Assembly: GCF_913776295.1 (NCBI RefSeq)
Contig: NZ_CAJYOJ010000043.1
Location: forward strand, 62,001 to 126,000
Direction: 5' to 3'
DNA length: 64,000 nucleotides
Source: an uncultured Pedobacter sp.
GTDB lineage: Bacteria; Bacteroidota; Bacteroidia; Sphingobacteriales; Sphingobacteriaceae
Shown here: positions 52,043 through 60,952 of the stretch, piece by piece
How positions within the stretch are numbered: the stretch's first letter is position 1
Layout of the letters: every line of letters begins with the position of its first letter
Notes under the pieces: model-generated
What the model was told of the DNA's origin: nothing
Database searches by the model: none
What the model saw: the letters and a program-made list of their open reading frames with translations, nothing else
Made by a program: the position numbers and the translations under genes

Positions 52043-53269
52043 ATTCTCCTTCTTCATCCAGTTTTTCCCTTCGGTAAACCTGGCAATTAACATGGCTGCT
52101 ACATTATCACCCGTGGCATTTAACAAAGTAGCCATGGGATCGACCAAAGTGCCAATGATCATCGCTGGCGGTAAGGCTTCCGGCGGCAACTGGTAAGCCG
52201 AAATCATCAATAATTCGCCTATATAACCGCCATTTGGTATCCCACCTTCAACAATACTGACTAACACAGTAATGCCAAGTGCCAAAATAATCGTATCCAC
52301 ATGCGCCAAATCTTTACCAAATATGGCAAAAACAACGGCAATTTTTATAATGGAACTGATGCTTGATCCATCTTTATGCAAAGTTGATCCCAAAGGAATC
52401 GTTACATTGGTAATATATGGCGATACGCCCATTCTAGTGGTTCCTTCCAGATTAGCAGGAATGGTAGCAATGCTGCTACAGGTTCCGATAGCCGTTAAAG
52501 AAGGTACAATATTGTTTTTCCAAAATAATTTTATCGCCTTAAATCCACCCGCAAGAAAAGCGTAAAGAGTGAAAAAAACAATAAAATAAAACGCACCAAC
52601 CCCATAATACAAACCAAGAGCTTTCGCATAGGTTCCAAAAAGCTGAGGGCCGAATACCCCAACCTGGTAAGCAAAATAAGCACCTAAACCAACGGGACCT
52701 AATTTCATAATCAAAATGATGAGTTTTTTCATCACTTCGTTCCCTGAAACAAGGAATTTTTTAAATCCTTCCCCTTCTTTTTCGGCATACAAGGTTGAAA
52801 AACCAACCAATACAGAAAAAATAATTAGCGCCAGCATATTTTTTCTGCTTCCGATTTCAAAAAACTCACCAACGGTTAAAAGTTGGGTCATCTGTTCGCC
52901 AAACGACTGCATTGATTCAGGTTCAGCTGGCAAGGTAGCACTTCCCAATTGCTGATGGATAGGAAAAATCCATGTAGCAATCAGGGTTAAAACCGCGGAA
53001 ATAAGTATGGTGGAAAGGAATACCAAAACTATAATGGTTAATAATTTTCCTAATTTTTTTGTCCTATCTATATTTGCAATAGCGGAAGAAACCGCAAAAA
53101 ATACCAATGGAATAACCGCTGTAAACAACAGGTTTAAAAATATATCTCCTAATGGTTTAATACTTTCAACACTCTTCCCAAAAATTAAGCCCACAATGCT
53201 TCCGGCAGTGATACCCGCCAAAAGCCATAGTAAGCCTGAATAATTTTTTAGGATGTTGTTTTTTTGCAT
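52031..53269 (-). CDS. Dicarboxylate/amino acid:cation symporter (DAACS family)
   Basis: A 412-residue transporter with about eight helices and two re-entrant loops, related to GltP/DctA. Family sequence includes FLNLLFTAVIPLVFFAVSSA, the serine-rich loop GTCSSIATIPANLEGTTRMG (HP1), NVTIPLGSTLHKDGSSISSI in place of the usual NMDG, and GTLVDPMATLLNATGDNVAA. Substrate (glutamate, aspartate, succinate or other) cannot be told from sequence. In-frame ATG codons at 53281 and 53269 are both possible; the latter fits the helix start better. The last residues (NLSS) and stop come from a REP-like element, so the C-terminus is unusual. Confidence 0.92.
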   Translation of the reverse strand: MQKNNILKNYSGLLWLLAGITAGSIVGLIFGKSVESIKPLGDIFLNLLFTAVIPLVFFAVSSAIANIDRTKKLGKLLTIIVLVFLSTILISAVLTLIATWIFPIHQQLGSATLPAEPESMQSFGEQMTQLLTVGEFFEIGSRKNMLALIIFSVLVGFSTLYAEKEGEGFKKFLVSGNEVMKKLIILIMKLGPVGLGAYFAYQVGVFGPQLFGTYAKALGLYYGVGAFYFIVFFTLYAFLAGGFKAIKLFWKNNIVPSLTAIGTCSSIATIPANLEGTTRMGVSPYITNVTIPLGSTLHKDGSSISSIIKIAVVFAIFGKDLAHVDTIILALGITVLVSIVEGGIPNGGYIGELLMISAYQLPPEALPPAMIIGTLVDPMATLLNATGDNVAAMLIARFTEGKNWMKKENLSS

Positions 53270-53321
53270 AAATAATTTCAATAAACCTATCGGGTTTTAA
53301 AATCTGATAGGTTTGTTAGAT

Positions 53322-54320
53322 TTACAATCCCAATTCTACTGAAATATCCAGCATCCTCTGTATCGGTTTACGCGCCTGTTCTATAATATGCTCAGGAACA
53401 GTTACTTCAGGCAGACCATTTTTAATACATAAATATAGTTTTTCTAAAGTATTTCTTTTCATGTAGGGGCAATCGTTACAGGCACAGCTGTTGTTCGGCG
53501 GTGCCGGAATAAATGTTTTTGTCGGATTTGCCTTTTCCATCTGGTGGATAATTCCACTTTCGGTAGCCACAATAAATTCTGTAGCCGGGTTGGTGATGGT
53601 ATATTTTAAAAGTCCGGTAGTAGAACCAATATAATCAGCCATTTTCAAAACCACTTCTTCACATTCCGGGTGCGCAATAAATTTGGCATTCGGATGGCGT
53701 TCCTTCAGTTTTGTTATTTTTTCCTGCGAAAAAATTTCGTGTACCATGCAGGCACCATTCCATAATACCAGATCGCGCCCCGTTTTCTTCGCTACGTAGG
53801 CTCCTAAGTTCCGATCTGGTCCAAATATTATTTTTTGGTCTTTAGGTAAACTTTCTACAATCTGTACTGCATTGGTACTTGTACAGACAATATCACTTAA
53901 AGCTTTTAATTCAGCTGTACAGTTTACGTAAGTGATGACCAGATGATCCGGATATTTCTCTTTAAACTTTCTGAATAAATGTGGTGGGCAACTATCTGCT
54001 AATGAGCAACCAGCTTTTACATCTGGCAACAATACTGTTTTGTTAGGAGATAGAATTTTTGCTGTTTCAGCCATAAAGTGTACACCGGCAAACACGATTA
54101 CATCAGCATCTGTTTTTGCAGCTTCCTGTGATAAGCCTAAACTGTCTCCAATATAATCAGCAATATCCTGTATGTCAGGCTCTTGGTAATAATGTGCAAG
54201 GATTATGGCATTCTTTTCTTTTTTGAGTTTCTCAATCTCTGCAAAAAGATCGAGTGTAGGATCAATTTCTTCTTCTGCGAAACCCTTTTTATTGATTTCT
54301 TCTAAGACATCTATGTTCAT
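53322..54320 (-). CDS. nadA: Quinolinate synthase
   Basis: Condenses iminoaspartate with dihydroxyacetone phosphate to quinolinate for NAD, using a 4Fe-4S cluster. The 332-residue protein shows [58 protein letters not shown] and [16 protein letters not shown], supplying the three cluster cysteines. The earlier in-frame start at 54359 adds 13 residues not seen in the family; the ATG at 54320 is preferred. It is divergent from nadB, whose product supplies iminoaspartate. Confidence 0.95.
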   Translation of the reverse strand: MNIDVLEEINKKGFAEEEIDPTLDLFAEIEKLKKEKNAIILAHYYQEPDIQDIADYIGDSLGLSQEAAKTDADVIVFAGVHFMAETAKILSPNKTVLLPDVKAGCSLADSCPPHLFRKFKEKYPDHLVITYVNCTAELKALSDIVCTSTNAVQIVESLPKDQKIIFGPDRNLGAYVAKKTGRDLVLWNGACMVHEIFSQEKITKLKERHPNAKFIAHPECEEVVLKMADYIGSTTGLLKYTITNPATEFIVATESGIIHQMEKANPTKTFIPAPPNNSCACNDCPYMKRNTLEKLYLCIKNGLPEVTVPEHIIEQARKPIQRMLDISVELGL

Positions 54321-54772
54321 TTTAAAATTTTCCTTTTTTGAATTTTTGACGTTGGTCAAAGATAAAGCTTTCCACGTCTCAATAATTAATAAGTTATTTT
54401 AAATAAATAATTCTTGTTTGTTTATTAGTGTGTTAATAGTGTTGGCAATTTTAGAAATTTCTTTCGTATAGATAAGTTATTAATTGTTTACTAACATTTA
54501 GATTACATTTATCTAATATTATAGATTTGATTTTCAGCGCTATCTAAAATTCGTTCAAATTTTATCAATACTGGAATGTTAATTGTTTATAAGTGGGAAA
54601 AAAGTTAATTACTTGTATAAAGATGCTTAAAAATTGCGCAAAAGATTGTGGCAAATTGTGTTTTTAGAGTAGCTTTAAACATTCAAATTTATTTGTTAGG
54701 ATAATTTAGACACAAGGCTAACATTTATCAACTAGTTGTTAACATCGTGGATAAAGTAAATGTTTTTTATTA
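54321..54772. promoter_or_regulatory. Shared upstream region of nadA and nadB
   Basis: A 452-bp very AT-rich gap between divergent NAD genes. It holds a perfect 10-bp palindrome CAACTAGTTG at 54729-54738, GTTAAC just beside it, and TTATCCACG (one base off a DnaA box) on the minus strand near 54748. A shared regulator site is plausible but I cannot identify one. Confidence 0.4.
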
Positions 54773-56359
54773 ATGAAGAAAGTAGATTTTCTGGTAATTG
54801 GTTCAGGTATAGCGGGTTTGAGTTTTGCACTTAAGGCAGCTAAGTTTGGTAAGGTTTTAATTGTAACCAAATCGAACGAAGATGAATCAAATACAAAATA
54901 CGCTCAGGGCGGTGTTGCAGTTGTAGTAGATAAGGGTGATTCTTTTGAGAAACATATCGAAGATACGTTAATTGCCGGAGACGGATTATGTGATCAAAAA
55001 ATTGTGGAAATCGTTGTAAAAGAGGGCCCTCAGCGTATTCAGGAGATCATTGATTATGGTATAAATTTCGATAAGGACAATGCTGGTTTTTACGATTTGG
55101 CTAAAGAGGGCGGGCACTCGGAACACCGCGTTTTGCACTATAAAGATATTACCGGGTACGAGATTGAACGGGTGTTGTTAAATGAAATTCACAAGAATAA
55201 CAACATAGAGATATTAACACATTACTTCGCACTGGAGTTAATTACCCAGCACCACCTGGGTGAGTTTGTGGATAAACGTACTGAAGATATTAACTGTTAT
55301 GGGATATATGCCTTTAACACAGAGCTTAACGATGTGGAAAAGATTGTGGCAAATGTGACTGTAATGGCTTCGGGTGGTGCCGGACATGTATATTCAGCCA
55401 CCACAAACCCGGTTATTGCCACAGGCGACGGCATGGCCATGGTTTATCGTGCAAAAGGAAAAGTAAGGAATATGGAGTTCATTCAATTCCATCCAACTGC
55501 CTTGTATCATCCGGGAGAGTACCCGTCTTTCCTAATATCGGAAGCGGTGAGGGGTTTTGGTGGTGTTTTAAGGCGTAAGAATGGGGAAGAATTTATGCAG
55601 GAGTATGATGAGCGTAAATCACTGGCACCACGAGATATCGTAGCGCGTGCAGTAGACAATGAAATGAAAAAATCGGGAGACGATTTTGTTTATCTTGATA
55701 TCACCATGCGAAAGAAAGCAGATATATTAAAACACTTTCCTAATATATATGCTAAATGTTTATCAATAGGCATTGATATGACGAAAGATTATATACCGGT
55801 TACACCTGCCTCTCATTACATGTGTGGGGGTATCCTGGTTGATGAATATGGTCGTTCATCCATTAAAAATTTATATGCTTGTGGTGAGTGTTCTTCAACT
55901 GGCTTACATGGTGCTAATCGTTTGGCTTCTAATTCGTTACTGGAGGCTACAGTATTTGCTCACCGAATCTATCAGGACGCTGTAGAAAATTTTAAAAGTA
56001 ATATTATTCCCGATCATATTCCTGAATGGGATTCGCAAGGGGTTACTCAAAGTAACGAGGATGTACTGGTAACACATAACCTCAGAGAGTTACAAAAGAT
56101 TATGGGCGATTATGTAGGTATTGTACGTTCTGATTTCCGTTTGGAAAGGGCACATCGTCGCTTGTTTTTAATTCACCAGGAAACGGAAGAATTCTATAAA
56201 AAGAATAAAGTTTCAGTGAAACTCTGTGAGTTGAGAAATGTCATTCAAACGGCTTATCTGGTGATAAAATCTGCCATGCAAAGAAAGGAGAGCAGGGGGT
56301 TACATTATACCACAGATTATCCGGAGCATGCTAATGAACTGGTAGATACTGTTTTTTAG
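54773..56359 (+). CDS. nadB: L-aspartate oxidase
   Basis: Oxidises aspartate to iminoaspartate with FAD, the first step of de novo NAD synthesis. A 528-residue flavoprotein of the succinate dehydrogenase group: VIGSGIAGLSFALKAAKFGK at the N-terminus, TKYAQGGVAVVVDKGDSFEK, EGGHSEHRVLHYKD, FIQFHPTALYHPGEYPSFLI and HGANRLASNSLLEATVFAHR. The length is normal. NadA is encoded divergently upstream; nadC is not in the window. Confidence 0.96.
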   Translation: MKKVDFLVIGSGIAGLSFALKAAKFGKVLIVTKSNEDESNTKYAQGGVAVVVDKGDSFEKHIEDTLIAGDGLCDQKIVEIVVKEGPQRIQEIIDYGINFDKDNAGFYDLAKEGGHSEHRVLHYKDITGYEIERVLLNEIHKNNNIEILTHYFALELITQHHLGEFVDKRTEDINCYGIYAFNTELNDVEKIVANVTVMASGGAGHVYSATTNPVIATGDGMAMVYRAKGKVRNMEFIQFHPTALYHPGEYPSFLISEAVRGFGGVLRRKNGEEFMQEYDERKSLAPRDIVARAVDNEMKKSGDDFVYLDITMRKKADILKHFPNIYAKCLSIGIDMTKDYIPVTPASHYMCGGILVDEYGRSSIKNLYACGECSSTGLHGANRLASNSLLEATVFAHRIYQDAVENFKSNIIPDHIPEWDSQGVTQSNEDVLVTHNLRELQKIMGDYVGIVRSDFRLERAHRRLFLIHQETEEFYKKNKVSVKLCELRNVIQTAYLVIKSAMQRKESRGLHYTTDYPEHANELVDTVF

Positions 56360-56372
56360 AAGATATCTTTAT

Positions 56373-56465
56373 ACTGATCCGATTGCTATCGGATTTAGTT
56401 CAGCATCTGACAAACTATATAAATAATCCTTTAAAGACCCTGAAATAGATTCAGGTTGACGTAAA
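56373..56465. repeat. REP-like intergenic element 8
   Basis: Contains ATCCGATTGCTATCGGAT (7-bp stem) and the half GACCCTGAAATAGATTCAGG then TTGAC. It lies between nadB and the hexapeptide protein gene and may double as a terminator. Confidence 0.5.
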
Positions 56466-56474
56466 ATAGATATT

Positions 56475-56987
56475 ATGCCTTTAATACTGCCCGTAAAAGA
56501 TAAATACCCTGAAATAGGAAAAGATAATTTCATTGCAGAGAATGCCACGATTGTGGGTGATGTGGTAATAGGAGATAAATGTTCCGTATGGTTTAGTGCC
56601 GTGATCAGAGGCGATGTAAATGCCATTACGATCGGAAATGAATCAAACATTCAGGATGGTGCAGTAATTCATGCTACTTATTTAAAAGCTTCCACACATA
56701 TTGGAAATAGGGTATCTGTTGGGCATAATGCTATTGTACATGGCTGTAACGTTCGGGATCATGTTTTGATCGGTATGGGTGCCATTGTAATGGATCATGC
56801 GGTGATAGAAGAGTATTGTATAATAGCTGCCGGATCTGTTGTACTGGAAAATACGATTTGCGAAACCGGTTATTTATATGCGGGTACACCTGCAAAAAAA
56901 ATAAAGCCCCTTACCGAAGAGCAAAGGGCCTTACTGAATAAACTACCAGATAATTATATCATGTATTCGGGGTGGTTTACAACCTAA
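56475..56987 (+). CDS. Gamma carbonic anhydrase-like hexapeptide-repeat protein
   Basis: A 170-residue left-handed beta-helix protein, trimeric in relatives. Hexapeptide turns run through residues about 20-140 (FIAENATIVGDVVIGDKCSV, IRGDVNAITIGNESNIQDGA). Metal-site histidines are seen in VIHAT and VSVGHNAIVHGC, so it may be a zinc- or iron-dependent carbonic anhydrase or a PaaY-like thioesterase. Sequence does not settle which. Stands alone between repeat-filled gaps. Confidence 0.88.
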   Translation: MPLILPVKDKYPEIGKDNFIAENATIVGDVVIGDKCSVWFSAVIRGDVNAITIGNESNIQDGAVIHATYLKASTHIGNRVSVGHNAIVHGCNVRDHVLIGMGAIVMDHAVIEEYCIIAAGSVVLENTICETGYLYAGTPAKKIKPLTEEQRALLNKLPDNYIMYSGWFTT

Positions 56988-57018
56988 TTTGTCATTAAAC
57001 TATACGAAATAAACATAG

Positions 57019-57106
57019 TGTCGTCACCCTGATCCGATAAATATCGGATTTATTTCAGGGTCTTTCGTGTCAAGGGATGCTGAAATAAATTCAGCATGAC
57101 GATGGG
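57019..57106. repeat. REP-like intergenic element 9
   Basis: TGTCGTCACCCTGATCCGAT, inner hairpin GATAAATATC, TATTTCAGGGTC, and the closing half TGCTGAAATAAATTCAGCAT then GACG. Similar to the element at 63764. Confidence 0.6.
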
Positions 57107-57127
57107 ATGAAATTGGTGTTAAAATAT

Positions 57128-57203
57128 AGATCTCTCCCCGCCTGTACGGGCAGGCCTGTCCGCACAGGCGGGCGCTCCACTGCGTTTCGGTCGAGACGAC
57201 CGA
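57128..57203. repeat. REP-like intergenic element 10, GC-rich
   Basis: GATCTCTCCCCGCCTGTACG, then CAGGCCTGTCCGCACAGGCG and GGTCGAGACGACCG. The inverted CGCCTGTnCGGGCAGG core can form a strong hairpin. It ends just before the Ig-like lipoprotein stop. Confidence 0.55.
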
Positions 57204-57204
57204 T

Positions 57205-58845
57205 TTATGGTGTTGGGGGTGGTATCACCAACGGATCTTCGCGTTCCCAGTTGGGTTTTAAATCCATTAATGCCTTCAAATACCATACTTTTTCAGGTTG
57301 ATATCCTTCCTTAACATTTCCCGTGTCCCAGATACCATTTTTATTTTCATCGTAAATAACCCTGAGCATATATTTGCCTGCCGGATACTTTGAAAAAATA
57401 ACTTTGGTGTTTTTGCTAACCGGAAAAGATTTTACGACATCTTTTTTTTCATTTAGGAACTGTACCACATATCTTTTTGAAGTATCCGGTACAGTTACAT
57501 TTAATACCAGGGTAGTGTAAGCATCCTGATTTTCGAGCGTAAAACGTTTCGTTATATCTTTATTTTTGGCATTAAATATGGCTGTGAAAGCGCCTGAACC
57601 CAATTTTAAATCGTAGTTTCTTTTGCTCTTCCATGGATACCTGATATAGTATTTCAGAAAATCTGCACTATCTTTCACCACCTCGAAATTAGTTCTTTTT
57701 ACTGAGTCTTCCAGAAGAGTGATTTTAGATGGATCTGCAGCCGTTACCGGAAAGGGAAAAGTAAGGCTTAACTGCTGGAAAGGATTTAATTTGCCACCCG
57801 ATAAGTTATCAGAAATGGTGATCTCACGTGTATAAGTATCTTTTTTACCCCTTGTGAAGTTTAAGGTCTGCAAGAGTTTTCCCTGATCCTCAATGGCCAC
57901 CTTTACTGAATCGAAACCCATATCGTTCAGCCAGATTTTAGCGGTATCATTATTTTTGGTAAAGTGAACATACTTTCCTGCATCTACTGCCGGAGGGTCG
58001 GTAATTGTTATTTTGGGATTCTTAAGCTGCTGATTAAAGATAATTGATATACTACCATCATTGTTCAGTTTTCGGTCCAATACGCGGAATTCTGGTGCCA
58101 GTTCTTTAAATATCTGCAGGTTGATGTTCTCCAGGTTTTTGTCAATCACAATTGGTTCTTTTATAAATCCAACCTCGTCAGAAATCTGTTGGTATATTTT
58201 ATCACCCCCTCCGGCACTTTCTTTAATGGCATAAACTTTATAAGTACCTTTTCTGAGGTTGCTCAGTTTATAGGTGCCTGCACTGTCGGTTGTGGTATAT
58301 ATTGATGGGCGTTTTTTTCCGAAAATTGTATCTCTTTCTAAAGGTAAAATAAATACGGTAACTTCTTTTTCAGGTTCATCACTTAGCGAATTGATTACTT
58401 TACCACTAATGGATAATGAATCGATCTCTGGTCCTGTAGAAAAAACATAAGATAGATTTTTAACAACATTTCCTTCATTTACATCTGCAATGGATTTCCC
58501 GAAATTCAAGGTATAGGTAGTGTTTTTTTCCAGGGAATCCTTGAGAATAATTTCCAGTCTTTTTTGTCTTTTTCTTAACTCCGGAACTTTTTCCTGATCG
58601 GGAGAAATTGAAAATTCTTTAAACTCATCTTTCAAATTAAAATATTCATCAAACTCTATGACGATTTTTTTAGCATTAAAATTTCTCGTTTGGTTTTTTG
58701 GAGTCATGCTTAAAACCTTTGGCGGTTTGGTATCCTTTGGCCCGCCTTGTGGCGTTTGCATACTGGCACAACCAAAAAATAGGAGTAGCGTAACCACAAC
58801 CGTTAAATTTTTAAGCTTAAAATAATGATTTTTTAAATTCGGCAT
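57205..58845 (-). CDS. Ig-like (Big_5) domain lipoprotein
   Basis: A 546-residue exported lipoprotein. The leader (about residues 12-27) ends in LLLFFGCASMQTP, a lipobox with Cys26 as the lipid-bearing residue. Residues about 38-135 form a Big_5-type Ig-like domain (PPKVLSMTPKNQTRNFNAKK, FDEYFNLKDEFKEF). A carboxypeptidase regulatory-like fold follows near 145-215 (SLSISGKVINSLSDEPEKEV), and the C-terminus has a bacterial DUF2141-like segment (KYPAGKYMLRVIYDENKNGI). It is probably at the cell surface or periplasm; function unknown. Confidence 0.87.
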   Translation of the reverse strand: MPNLKNHYFKLKNLTVVVTLLLFFGCASMQTPQGGPKDTKPPKVLSMTPKNQTRNFNAKKIVIEFDEYFNLKDEFKEFSISPDQEKVPELRKRQKRLEIILKDSLEKNTTYTLNFGKSIADVNEGNVVKNLSYVFSTGPEIDSLSISGKVINSLSDEPEKEVTVFILPLERDTIFGKKRPSIYTTTDSAGTYKLSNLRKGTYKVYAIKESAGGGDKIYQQISDEVGFIKEPIVIDKNLENINLQIFKELAPEFRVLDRKLNNDGSISIIFNQQLKNPKITITDPPAVDAGKYVHFTKNNDTAKIWLNDMGFDSVKVAIEDQGKLLQTLNFTRGKKDTYTREITISDNLSGGKLNPFQQLSLTFPFPVTAADPSKITLLEDSVKRTNFEVVKDSADFLKYYIRYPWKSKRNYDLKLGSGAFTAIFNAKNKDITKRFTLENQDAYTTLVLNVTVPDTSKRYVVQFLNEKKDVVKSFPVSKNTKVIFSKYPAGKYMLRVIYDENKNGIWDTGNVKEGYQPEKVWYLKALMDLKPNWEREDPLVIPPPTP

Positions 58846-58966
58846 ATTTTAATCGTTCTGACGGATTTTCATCTATTTTGGAATGTTAATATTAAAAAAG
58901 TTTTTTTCTTTCTTAAATCGCTTTATTTGAGGTTGTTATTTTATAAGTTAAATATTTGATTATCAG

Positions 58967-60829
58967 TTACTTATTAATATACACCATTAAAACAAAGATA
59001 TCCGATGGTGAAACGCCCGAAATTCTTGAAGCCTGACCTAAAGTACGCGGTTTAATCTTAAATAATTTTTCACGCGCCTCTTTTGATATGGATACAATTT
59101 TGTTATAATCAAAATCCGGCCTAATTTCTTTGTCTTCCATTTTCAGCATTTTAGCTACGATTTCATTTTCTTTCTCAAAATAGCTTTCGTACTTAATTTT
59201 AATTTCTGCTTGTTCAATAGTCTCCTGATCTAATGCTTTGGTAGCTTCCGTTAAGGGTTTACTCACTTTAATGATGTCTTGTAAACCAACATGAGGCCTG
59301 CCCACTAAACTGTGGATCTTTACATTTTGATTTAAGGCACTGGAACCTAAACTTTCAAGCATTGGATTTGCATCTGCCATTTCAATTCCCTGGCTTTTGG
59401 TAAATTTTACTAAAGCCTCAGCATCTGCAACTTTCTTATTTACCTTAGCTAAACGTTCATCAGAAATCAGACCAAGCTCATGCCCGATAGGAGAGAGGCG
59501 GATATCCGCATTGTCTTGTCTCAACAATAAACGGTGTTCGGCTCTTGAAGTAAACATGCGGTAAGGTTCTTCTGTTCCCTTCGTTACCAGATCATCGATT
59601 AAAACGCCAATATAACTTTCAGATCTTTTCATGATCAACTCATGTTTTTCTGTTATTTTTTGATGTGCATTGATACCAGCCATGAAACCTTGACAGGCTG
59701 CTTCTTCATAACCTGTCGTTCCATTGATCTGACCTGCTAAAAATAAATTGCTGATTAATTTGGTCTCAAGAGTTAACGATAATTGGGTAGGAGGGAAGAA
59801 ATCGTACTCAATGGCATAACCTGGTCTGAACATTTTGGCCTGTTCGAAACCTGGAATTAATCTTAATGCTTTAAACTGGACATCCTCAGGAAGGGATGTC
59901 GAAAAACCATTGACATAAATTTCGCAGGTATTCCATCCTTCAGGTTCAACAAAAATTTGATGTCTGTCTCGTTCCGCGAATCGGTTAATTTTATCTTCAA
60001 TAGAGGGACAATATCTCGGACCAAGACCTTTGATGCGACCGGTAAACATAGGCGATTTTTCAAAACCTTCCTTTAAGGTTTCATGTACATCGTCATTGGT
60101 ATAAGTAATCCAGCAACAACGTTGATCAGTTGAAACCTCGGTATCTGTGTAGGAAAATTTACCGGGATTTTCATCGCCCCATTGTTCTTCCATTTTAGCA
60201 TAATTAAGACTTCTTCCATCAACCCGGGGTGGGGTACCGGTTTTCATTCTACCTGCTTCCATACCCAAATCTACCAGTTGTTCGGTAATGCCGGTAGATG
60301 CTCGTTCTGCTGTTCTTCCGCCACCAAATTTCTTTTCTCCGATGTGCATCACGCCATTCAAAAAAGTGCCATTGGTTAATACCACTGCTTTACTTTCGAT
60401 CTCAATACCTAATGAGGTTTTTACGCCATATGCAGTATTGCCCTTCACCAATATTCCAATTACGCTATCTTGCCAGATGTCCAGATTTGGTGTTCTTTCC
60501 AATGCTAATCGCCACTCTTCTGCAAAACGCATTCGGTCAATCTGTGCTCTCGGACTCCACATCGCTGGTCCTTTAGATTTGTTGAGCATACGAAATTGTA
60601 TGGTCGATTTATCAGAGATTATTCCTGAATAACCGCCCATTGCATCTACCTCACGAACGATTTGTCCTTTGGCAACACCCCCCATCGCAGGATTACAACT
60701 CATTTGGGCAATCGTACCCATATTCATTGTAATCAATAAAACTGATGATCCTAAATTGGCAGCAGCAGCAGCAGCTTCACAACCGGCATGGCCCGCACCA
60801 ACCACAATCAAATCATATTTTGAAAACAT
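58967..60829 (-). CDS. mnmG: tRNA uridine-5-carboxymethylaminomethyl(34) synthesis enzyme MnmG
   Basis: With MnmE, adds carboxymethylaminomethyl to U34 of several tRNAs. The 620-residue FAD protein shows [60 protein letters not shown] and [20 protein letters not shown], and ends [20 protein letters not shown]. An earlier ATG at 60865 gives MFHVEQLQ, but that text is the translation of a parS palindrome and not coding; the ATG at 60829 gives the family start. MnmE is not in the window. Confidence 0.97.
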   Translation of the reverse strand: MFSKYDLIVVGAGHAGCEAAAAAANLGSSVLLITMNMGTIAQMSCNPAMGGVAKGQIVREVDAMGGYSGIISDKSTIQFRMLNKSKGPAMWSPRAQIDRMRFAEEWRLALERTPNLDIWQDSVIGILVKGNTAYGVKTSLGIEIESKAVVLTNGTFLNGVMHIGEKKFGGGRTAERASTGITEQLVDLGMEAGRMKTGTPPRVDGRSLNYAKMEEQWGDENPGKFSYTDTEVSTDQRCCWITYTNDDVHETLKEGFEKSPMFTGRIKGLGPRYCPSIEDKINRFAERDRHQIFVEPEGWNTCEIYVNGFSTSLPEDVQFKALRLIPGFEQAKMFRPGYAIEYDFFPPTQLSLTLETKLISNLFLAGQINGTTGYEEAACQGFMAGINAHQKITEKHELIMKRSESYIGVLIDDLVTKGTEEPYRMFTSRAEHRLLLRQDNADIRLSPIGHELGLISDERLAKVNKKVADAEALVKFTKSQGIEMADANPMLESLGSSALNQNVKIHSLVGRPHVGLQDIIKVSKPLTEATKALDQETIEQAEIKIKYESYFEKENEIVAKMLKMEDKEIRPDFDYNKIVSISKEAREKLFKIKPRTLGQASRISGVSPSDIFVLMVYINK

Positions 60830-60848
60830 TTTATTTATATTTTGTAGC

Positions 60849-60864
60849 TGTTCCACGTGGAACA
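60849..60864. other. parS: parS-like palindrome 1 (TGTTCCACGTGGAACA)
   Basis: A perfect 16-bp inverted repeat within two bases of the canonical Spo0J/ParB site TGTTTCACGTGAAACA, differing at the symmetric pair. It lies 20 bp upstream of the mnmG start. ParB-like proteins bind such sites to organise the origin region. Confidence 0.8.
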
Positions 60865-60924
60865 ATTTAATTTTGGTAACTTATTACTAGAGGTTGAAAA
60901 TAGATTTTAGCTAAACCTTTGGAA

Positions 60925-60940
60925 TGTTTCACGTGAAACG
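60925..60940. other. parS: parS-like palindrome 2 (TGTTTCACGTGAAACG)
   Basis: Matches the canonical 16-bp parS at 15 of 16 positions. It is 60 bp from the first copy, in the 123-bp gap between the ABC-F gene and mnmG. Confidence 0.85.
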
Positions 60941-60952
60941 TCATCCTATATT

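Noticed and set aside
54747-54756. Chromosomal origin (oriC) at the nadA-nadB gap
   Set aside because: Only one near-match to a DnaA box, no cluster and no dnaA or dnaN gene nearby.
57107-57301. 64-codon plus-strand frame
   Set aside because: It is made of a GC-rich REP-like element plus the antisense of the lipoprotein gene.
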